NCBI GenBank assembly: GCA_949987565.1
Contig: OX465117.1
Span: 6,634,621-6,698,620, forward strand
Length of the DNA: 64,000 nt
From: Luidia sarsii
Lineage: Eukaryota > Echinodermata > Asteroidea > Paxillosida > Luidiidae
Direction of reading: 5' to 3'
Shown here: piece after piece, positions 56,901-64,000 of the stretch
Layout of the letters: every line of letters begins with the position of its first letter
Numbering within the stretch: the stretch's first letter is position 1
Program-made: the position numbers and the translations under genes
The notes under the pieces: model-generated
The model's input: only the letters and a program-made list of their open reading frames with translations
The model's database searches: none
Told to the model about the DNA's origin: nothing

Positions 56901-57639
56901 TTATACGCCAAGGGCAGGAGACCATTGTGATCTGAGGATCCTCCCGGACCCCTCCCCCAGCAAAGATTAGTGTACCTGGTAAGAATAAAATAGCTCCGTT
57001 AATGGCACAAAAGGCACACCGTATGCCGTAAGTGCCATAAACCCCCCATACAACACACGCAGGAGACCATTACGCAATGACGTGCATGCAGCGGCTTGGA
57101 TCACTGAGTCAGTCAAACTGGGCCCCTGACGAGAAGGTGGGGAAACCCGATGAAACTGGGCTTGACACTGCTCTAAACTTCTTGCAGAAAAGAGTGACTT
57201 GGAAGACACAACTCTTACAATGTTAGAGGCCCCGACATTTCCAACCAATCAGGACCTTTCTTGATTGTGAAAAAAGTTAAACACCATCATCCACGTTCAA
57301 GGGCCACTTCGCAGTGACGTCGGAGATTTGCGTCACGTGGATGCTGATATCATAACGACGGTCATTCCAGGGATCAATGGAAATGAAAAACAATGTCCAA
57401 TATTATTATCCAATGAATGCTTGTCACCGTACCACTTAAATTGACCTGCTCGAACGAGTTTAAATTGAGAAATAAAAAAAGCTTGTATTACATTCACAGT
57501 GACGAGATGAAAACTACTTTCATGTAGAAATAATATGGAAGTCATTGTCGAAATAATGTCATTGGAATTAAAGATACGATCATCATACATAATGATAATG
57601 ATAATAAATATATGTTTAGCACCTTAATTATATCATTTC
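56901..57639. other. No gene seen
   Basis: Unique sequence with an (ATAATG)n-like patch at 57585-57610. Confidence 0.4.
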
Positions 57640-57786
57640 AATGTAATTCAATGAGGTAGTCGGGAGTCGCGGGTTCGAATCCCGCCCGAGCTGCCTGAAA
57701 TATTTTTATCAGGCACCGGGCAAAGTACTGAGCACTCACTGTTAATCACGTCCAGTAAGGGCAGCATATCTCATTGAATTACATTA
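57640..57786. mobile_element. Foldback element with tRNA-like B box
   Basis: The ends AATGTAATTCAATGAG and CTCATTGAATTACATT are perfect inverted repeats. Inside, GCGGGTTCGAATCCCGCC is a T-arm/B-box hairpin followed by CGAGCTGCCTG. On the minus strand the element aligns with 19780-20020. I cannot complete a cloverleaf, so it is tRNA-derived at most. Confidence 0.55.
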
Positions 57787-59390
57787 TTCTCGATGCAAAC
57801 ATCTATATCTTATAATTATCATTTGAGAGATACATATAGCGCTGAACAAGAAATGATAACGATACGTGTATCTGTCACAAAAATTTAGAGTAATTCAAAA
57901 GATAACCAACATCAAGTAAACCTGACGACATCTATTTCTTATTTACTTAGAAAATAAAAAATAGAAAATAGAAAATATTCTACAATAATAAGTATTTCAC
58001 AACGCCCTAGGCCTACAAACAGAACAACCAACAGCACTGACCAACAAACAGACAGCAAGATGAAACCAAAAAAAATAGATAGATATAAAATGCGAGGATG
58101 TTGCAAAATAGCACATACGGGTGAAACACGAACGTTTTACAAAACTCGACCGACCGACCGATCGTCACTTTGAGTGATTCACTACTAAAAAAAATAAATG
58201 AATGTCCTTTCCTATAACACGTAAAGCGAAAAAAAAAATAATGCCAAGTGCAGATTTTTTCGGCGCGCCATACATTTTGCACCCAATTTCAACATCGTGA
58301 GACAGGCCATCCCAAGGCTGCATTATAATGCAAATTCGCAATTGATACCTCACTGCTCACTGTGTCGGGACACCACCGTCCGCCGGGCACCAGTCATGTG
58401 GTTTGATGCGCGCGCAGGGGTGGCCTGAGAGCATTGCGCAATATGAACCGGAAAATAACTTGACGGGGAATTAGGTTTCCTTTTCTTGTTTTACGGTATG
58501 AAAACAAAATGTTTAAGGAAACTGCACTGAATCACAGCACAGCCAGGACAATGAATCCATTTTCAATTGCATCGTTTTAAATTAACTACTTTTAACAAAA
58601 ATATCGGAGAAATTTTCACCCTAATCAACTATCCTTCGTGCAGTTGGATCGAGTTATTTAACATTAATTAGTGTAACAGTTACTATAGATCGCTTTAACA
58701 TTTTAAGGATGTAAAACTTATCATTTATTACCATTTTGATTTCGTTCGTGTACGTAGTCGTACGCGTACCACGAACAAAAACAAGTAAAACGGTTACAGC
58801 ATGCAATGCATGGCTGCGTACGTAGTATAAGCCCATGCGGTTTGGTCCGGTGCGCCCCAATGCTCGGAAACTTCGACTGATGGACCTGGGATGGATTTCA
58901 CAAAGCCTTGCGATGCATCGTATCTGAACTTACGATTGATAACCCATCGTAATTTTTCACAGATCCTATGGTTTCTGATGTGCATCTCCCATCACCAAGT
59001 TCGGTCATTACGATGAGTGGTAGGAAATCGACCACAGGTTTTGTATTCGAGCCTGGCTGGGTTTGAGAGTCGGCTCTAGCTCTACCTGAGCTTATTATAC
59101 CAGTCCTAAAATTAATAATAATATCGATTACCCCAATTATGATTCGGGATTTTTCCGGGGGTACGTTGCACACAAATGAAGCCCAAAAATTACCAAAGAC
59201 ATCCGGTACCCGGTATATAGCAGCGAATTAAACTGTATTGCAAAACTCCGTAAAAAAATAATTGACATCAAATTATTAGAGATAATTATATGAACAAAAA
59301 ATGTAAGGGATTGAGTCCAGCATGGGTTCCCGCAACTATAAGGGCGTTTTGAGGGTGGATAAATTATCTCCAAGCTAGGCCTAATGGCCT
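57787..59390. other. No gene; dispersed repeat at 58889-58950
   Basis: GGATTTCACAAAGCCTTGCG and the following ATAACCCATCGTAA match the repeat at 34618-34685. Otherwise unique and AT-rich. Confidence 0.45.
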
Positions 59391-59750
59391 AATGATTTTC
59401 AACATTTTGTGTACTACCGTACCCGGCCCGGTAATGATTTTCAACATTTTGTGTACTAATGATTTCTACCATCGGATACCCGGTGATTTCAATCATCGAG
59501 TACCCGGTGATTTCAGCCATCGGGTACCCGGTGATTTCAACCATATCGAGTACCCGGTGATTTCATTCATCAGGTAACCGGTGATTTCAACCATCAGGTA
59601 GGACCTACCTGTGATTTCAACCATCGGATACCCGCGATTTCAAACATGCAGGTACCCGGTCATTTCAACCATCGGTTACCCGGTGATTGCCACCATCGGC
59701 CGGGTACCCGCGGTTTCAACCATCGGGTACTCGGTGATTTCAACATTATT
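59391..59750. repeat. 24-bp minisatellite (CATCGGGTACCCGGTGATTTCAAC)n, degenerate
   Basis: About 11 units at 59469-59744 with the core GGGTACCC-GGTGATTTCAA; each unit holds a small palindrome around GGTACC. Two units of a longer relative, TGATTTTCAACATTTTGTGT, precede them (59394-59458), and isolated units follow at 59970 and 60018. Confidence 0.85.
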
Positions 59751-60894
59751 TTGGGTAAGCCTATAATTATTCGACATAAGATCGGTTGCGCCGCGGCAAC
59801 AATCTTTGGGGCCTAGTCTTTGTTCCACTTGGATAGGCAAGAGTGCACTGTTGTACCTGCATTGTCACTGAATTATAATAACACTAGAAGGCCCCAAAGA
59901 TGGCCGCCGGTGCAATTCGATCTATAGCACCCAGTGAGTTCGACATTCCGTGGAATAATTATGGTATCCGGTGATTTCAACATTCGGGTGCCGTAAGCTG
60001 ATGATAATAATTATGTCAACATTCGGGTAGGCCTACCCGTTATTTCCCAGGCCTAGTGAAAACAAAAGCTCACACTTTGCACATAAATGTCGACTTTTCA
60101 CTGAGGATTTTCGTAACTATGACTCTAAAATTATTTTAAAAATTGCTTTAGCAACGGTTTTCAGCTTCAGGTGAAAAAGAGAACTCCTTATTCCTCCATG
60201 GTATATGTAGGCCTGTGCAATTAATATCTTAACTTTGTGAAACTATTTAATATGTCGACTTTCTGCACAAATTGCTTGCTCGTGAAATTCAGACGATCTG
60301 ACGTTTCGATTGTAGCTCACACCTTTTCCACATTTTTATTGTGTTCCCCGTCTCATTTAAAAATAATGCCACACGTCAGTGCAAACAGCTAGCTCTCTGA
60401 TGAAGATACAAACCCCCATAATACAATGTAGGCCTGTAAAATAATGGGACGGTCCGCGGATCCGTCGGCCGACTCGATCCGAATTTCACTTGGGGAATTG
60501 TCAAGGGATTTTGCGCTTGAGAAAGGTCGTTCTGACCGAAATGTCAAGCACTGTATTAATTAAAGCACTCATAATTATTACTTCTATTACCCAAAACTTG
60601 CCATAACTCCATGGTCTTTCTTTTCATTCGAGCAGAGTTTATCATTTTTATAATAAAATTAATTATAGTCACTGAAAGCGAGCGCCCTCTTGCGACCAAA
60701 TCTTTAGGGAAATCTTTGGTGCGCTCCCCCGACTTCTTCCGGCTCACATTGTTGATAGACTTAATGGGACCCGACTGTAATATAATCCAAGTCACGAGCG
60801 TATCGTCACGAGGGTTGGGAAAAAAACCGGTGTTTACAAACACCAAGTACAACCTGTTTAAAACAACGCTCATCGTAAATCGCGCACGGAACCG
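59751..60894. other. 5' flank of protoporphyrinogen oxidase; retroelement-tail scrap at 60510-60560
   Basis: GAGAAAGGTCGTTCTGACCG followed by AAATGTCAAGCAC resembles the tails at 31205 and 62577. The 300 bases before the start codon include a modestly GC-rich stretch; no TATA box is evident. No other exon seen. Confidence 0.4.
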
Positions 60895-61026
60895 ATGGCT
60901 GTGAGGAAGGTTGACTACCTGGTCCTTGGGGGTGGAGCAAGCGGCTTATCGGCAGCTTTCTACCTGCAAAAACTGCTCGCGAATCGTCAAAAACAGGCTG
61001 GCGGACCCGACATTTCGAAGAAGAGG
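60895..61026 (+). CDS. PPOX: PPOX exon 1
   Basis: 44 codons from ATG in the context AACCGATGG to AAG AAG AGG, donor GTATGC. Encodes the Rossmann beta-alpha-beta start. Confidence 0.9.
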
Positions 61027-64000
61027 GTATGCACTGCATCGATCACATGATGATGATCATCATGATCAGATGATCACAATCAGATGATGATTCAGATGAT
61101 CAGATCATGAATGATCAGATATGATCAGATGATCAGATCATGATCTCTTGCCCTAGGCTTAGCTTATTTGCTATGATCTCTAGGCCTAGCAAGAAGAATG
61201 CCAGTGCCGGCAGAATATACACACTAGTAGTTGTATTCATTGAGCAGGCCTGTTCATGAGAAAGGAAAAGAACCCTGAACCATGGAGGAAGTTTCCTTCC
61301 TCCATGCCTGAACATACTAGGCTCTCAGCAAAAGCGTACAGCTGTCATGTCAAGTGTCATACATGAAAACAAAACCGTACACATGAGATTATGCATAGTC
61401 GTACTCGTATCCACAAATTCACAACATCATAAAAAACATGAAACCCACTGGAATAAAAGGGACCTGAAATTTTACGTTTGCTAAGTAATGGATGTTATCT
61501 TTCAGGGGTGACTTCAAGCCACGTCTCTCTTTGTGCTCATCACATACTAGCTTTGCAATCTCTGACCCTATCCCCAGAATTGTGGGGTCCTCAGTCGTCC
61601 GCTGCTCTCCTGACCAGAACCCCACAGATAACCATGCTTTGTTCCCATATGCTTCTGTGTAACGTTCACTAGTACTGTGGCATAGGGCTCAGCAGGTTCA
61701 GCATAAGTCATAAAATACTGCTTCATTTGGCCCAAGATTTCTAGCAAATTTGTGGTTTACATATTATACCAAGCACCTGTGTGCAACTGTCCATGTGGCG
61801 AAAATGTGTCGATTTCCAAAAGCAAACAAAGAAAATTGGCAAAAACCTCCCAGTGCAGTCGCAAGATTCAAACGGCAGCTCCGCAACTGGCAGTCTGGTC
61901 CCCTTCGCAGCTAGCCGCTATACCGTACTACAGGGGACCAGACTGCCAGTTGCAGAGCTGCAGTTTGAATCTTGCGACCGAACCAGGAGGTTTTTACCCA
62001 TTTTTTTATTTTTTTTGGGGGGGGGGGAAGGGAATCGACACATTTTCGCCACATGGACAGTTGCGCACAGGTGCTTGGTATGTAAACCACTTTTGCTAGA
62101 AATCTTGGGCCAAATGGAGTGCTCAGTATTTTATGAGTTATGCTGAACCTGCTGAGCCCTATGCCACAATACTAGTGAATGTTACAAAGAAGCCTATGGG
62201 GAAAAAAAGCATGTTTATCAGTGGGGTTCCGGTCGGGAGAGCAGCGAATGACAGAGAACCCCACAGTTCTGGGGTATCTCTGACCCATGGCACATCAGGC
62301 TATAGCAGGTTCACAATTCTATCTCTGTTGACTGTAGATTGCTGTACTGGAAGCCAGTGGTCAGCTGGGTGGATGGATGCACTCCAGCAGGACTCCAGAG
62401 GGCGCTATCTATGAGTCAGGCCCCCGCAGCATGAGGCCGGTTGGGGTCATCGGACGGAACGCCCTCAACTTGGTAAGGCAGAGAGGCTGACGGTTTTTGG
62501 CAAGGCCTGCGATCCCAAAGCCTCCCCCCTGATGCAACTCCAACTCCTCCCTCTCTCTCCCCCTGGCCTTGTCACTTTGCCTTTGAGAAAGGTCCTGCTA
62601 GAATCAAAACGTCAGGCCCTCAGAACTTTCAGATTGATTTATTGCAGGCCATTTTAGTGAGTGAGCAGTTTGCAACAGTTTTTGTATTAAAGGCCCATAC
62701 AATAGAAAATCGGGACTATAAAATGGAATGACTGTTACCAAAAAAATGGGTAAACTTTCTTCAGTAAAAAAAAAAAGGCAGACCAAAATTGGTTTGCTTT
62801 AAAGGCCCTATACAACATTGGTCAAAGTCAAAAGACTGCCACAGTTTCTGTGTTAAACCATTAAACATTCCCAAAAATAGATCCTGCAAAGGTTTTAGCT
62901 CAAATGATAATCTGAGAAAGTAGAAAAAGGCAAAGAAAAGTCACGTTTTCGCACCAGCATGTATAAATAGTGTATTACTCTCGAGGAATAATTATTTGAC
63001 GATGGTTGAGTGAATATTTCTCGAGAAGTACAGCATCCCAGGCCATGAGGATTCTATCATGATCATCTATACAAACTGTGAAAAAATAATGAGAGGGAAA
63101 TCCGTGGACATCGATGTTTTCCGATCGAATTCCCAATGTTGTATTGGATTTCAGAAATAGTTTATTACTCGCGATTAATAAAAGTTTCTACTTGAAGATT
63201 TCTCGAGAGGTACAGCATCCCAGACCGTAAGATTTCAACAAACGGATTCTATTATGACCATCTACAAAGTGTGTAAATTAAAAAGAAATCTGTGGACGTC
63301 GATGTTTCCCGATCATCCCAATGTTGTATTGGGCCTTTAAGGATGGGAATCTAGGGGTTAACGGCTGAAATACGTGGAATCTTCCTTGCCCCGGGTTTAG
63401 CGAAACTCCGGGTTGACTCAGGCATGTGTCAGGGTGCAATGTTGTATTGGGCCTTTAACTTTAATGAATTTATAACCATTCCGCACCAGAGTTACTCCAG
63501 TCCATATATCTTTGTGCTGCAGGCAGCCTCACTGGGTCTCTCGTCGGAGGTTCTCCCGGTGTTGCAGTGCCACGCCGCAGCCCAGAGTCGTTACCTCTAC
63601 ACCGGTGGGGGTCTGCACTGCCTGCCCACTGGCCTGGCTGGCCTGCTGACCCGGCATGAGCCCTTTGACCGGCCACTGGCCGCTGACCTGGTCAGGGAGG
63701 TGCTGCTCAGTAGCTCGGGCCGGGAGGACGAGAGCATCCATGACTTTGGCCTCCGACGCTTTGGCAAAACGGTAAGCGGGTCCTTGGGCTGGAATTCACC
63801 AAGCCTTACATTGGGTAACACACTGTAAGTTGTGTTAAAGCCCCTTCACAACATTGGTCGAGGTCAAAGAATAGCATCCATACGTCGTCTGATCCAACAT
63901 ATACATGACATAGCACACCTGTGAAAATTTCAGCTCAATCCTCCAACCGAGTCTCGAGAAAATCATGAAAACCGTTTCATTTGTTTCGCGAAAATGTAGC
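60895..64000 (+). CDS. PPOX: Protoporphyrinogen oxidase, exons 1-3, runs off the window
   Basis: FAD enzyme of the mitochondrial inner membrane that oxidises protoporphyrinogen IX to protoporphyrin IX with O2, the penultimate step of haem synthesis. Coding exons are 60895-61026, 62338-62472 and 63523-63771, all joined in phase 0, giving 172 residues of roughly 480 usual for the family. The N-terminus MAVRKVDYLVLGGGASGLSA holds the dinucleotide-binding GxGxxG-type loop. Exon 2 gives IAVLEASGQLGGWMHSS with the acidic residue that holds the ADP ribose and the GGW motif, then YESGPRSMRP. Exon 3 begins AASLGLSSEVLPVLQCHAAA and contains YLYTGGGLHCLPTGLAGLL, both close to animal PPOX. No frameshift or stop. 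Introns 1 and 2 are loaded with inverted repeats and MITEs. Confidence 0.92.
61027..61145. repeat. ATGATC-rich simple repeat at the start of PPOX intron 1
   Basis: Repeated GATCAGATGATCA and ATGATCATC words, highly self-complementary, beginning within 25 bases of the donor site. Confidence 0.75.
61571..62276. mobile_element. 706-bp palindrome in PPOX intron 1
   Basis: Arms of about 335-345 bp with a spacer near 30 bases (61904-61932). Matching pairs include GCATAGGGCTCAGCAGGTTC, TTTGGCCCAAGATTTCTAGC, CAACTGTCCATGTGGCGAAA and GGGGACCAGACTGCCAGTTG, each with its inverse. The right arm carries an extra T/G run at 62001-62030. The inner parts have a TTTGAATC-type B box, so like the 31.5-kb element it may be built from tRNA-derived parts. 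Non-coding. Confidence 0.85.
62338..62472 (+). CDS. PPOX: PPOX exon 2
   Basis: 45 codons between TTGACTGTAG and GTAAGG. The frame follows from the FAD-site sequence EASGQLGGW. Confidence 0.9.
62577..62700. repeat. Retroelement tail in PPOX intron 2
   Basis: GCCTTTGAGAAAGGTCCTGC followed by AAAACGTCAGGCCCTC and GCAGTTTGCAAC, about 80-85% like 31205-31320. Confidence 0.6.
62799..63340. mobile_element. TTAA-flanked MITE family 1, one and a half copies, inverted
   Basis: Starts TTAAAGGCCCTATACAACAT. Runs to GTATTGGATTTCAG at 63157, then repeats the second half of the element (63158-63340) ending TTGTATTGGGCCTTTAA. It is flanked by TTAA as one unit, suggesting a tandem partial duplication or insertion of one copy into another. 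Confidence 0.72.
63523..63771 (+). CDS. PPOX: PPOX exon 3
   Basis: 83 codons between TTTGTGCTGCAG and GTAAGC, GC-rich. It ends SIHDFGLRRFGKT, matching the H-F..RR.G region of PPOX. Confidence 0.92.
63835..64000. mobile_element. TTAA-flanked MITE family 2, cut by the window end
   Basis: TTAAAGCCCCTTCACAACAT then GGTCGAGGTCAAAGAATAGC, in the same orientation as 47396-47769. It lies in PPOX intron 3. Confidence 0.72.

Overview
This is eukaryotic DNA from an animal. It has long AT-rich non-coding stretches, GT-AG introns, miniature inverted-repeat transposons, fragments of non-LTR retrotransposons and many tandem repeats. The profilin protein is of the marine deuterostome type, and the general texture (dispersed foldback elements, CR1/L2-like LINE tails, (TAA)n tails) also fits a marine deuterostome. 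I favour an echinoderm-like animal, but the sequence alone does not fix the phylum.

Four genes can be supported. (1) A small secreted protein of the NTF2-like/SnoaL type. Four exons (19091-19172, 22483-22620, 24543-24699, 26189-26264) splice in frame to exactly 453 nt (150 aa plus stop), with a TATA box upstream. The last two exons occur again at 1395-1551 and 3013-3088, so a second copy runs in from left of the window. (2) A single-exon type II membrane glycosyltransferase of family GT92 at 9660-10775. (3) A complete profilin, uninterrupted in its coding region, on the minus strand at 55364-55786. (4) The first three coding exons of protoporphyrinogen oxidase (60895-61026, 62338-62472, 63523-63771), the penultimate enzyme of haem synthesis; the gene runs off the right edge.

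Layout. 1-7440 is a near-identical copy of 22.8-26.8 kb joined to 36.2-38.95 kb. Relative to the second copy it lacks about 9 kb, and the junction lies at the edge of a 31-bp minisatellite. 7.4-18.9 kb holds the GT92 gene, a 354-bp TTAA-flanked MITE and a 1.2-kb satellite of 12-bp units. 18.9-26.3 kb is the secreted-protein gene; its intron 2 is almost wholly CCAAA/AGACA satellite. 26.8-48.4 kb is a transposon-rich tract: two TTAA-flanked MITE families, two elements with AGACC ends and AT target duplications, a palindromic pair of tRNA-like sequences, LINE fragments and a pogo/Tigger-like MITE. 48.4-55 kb is largely unique sequence with no recognisable gene. 55-64 kb holds profilin and protoporphyrinogen oxidase, the latter with a 0.7-kb palindrome in intron 1.

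The genes have no evident shared pathway; they are neighbours rather than an operon-like system. The most notable material is the structure of the repeats: a duplicated gene end (or unmerged haplotype), an element whose empty site is preserved in the opposite terminal repeat of its host element, head-to-head tRNA-like palindromes, and nested MITEs.
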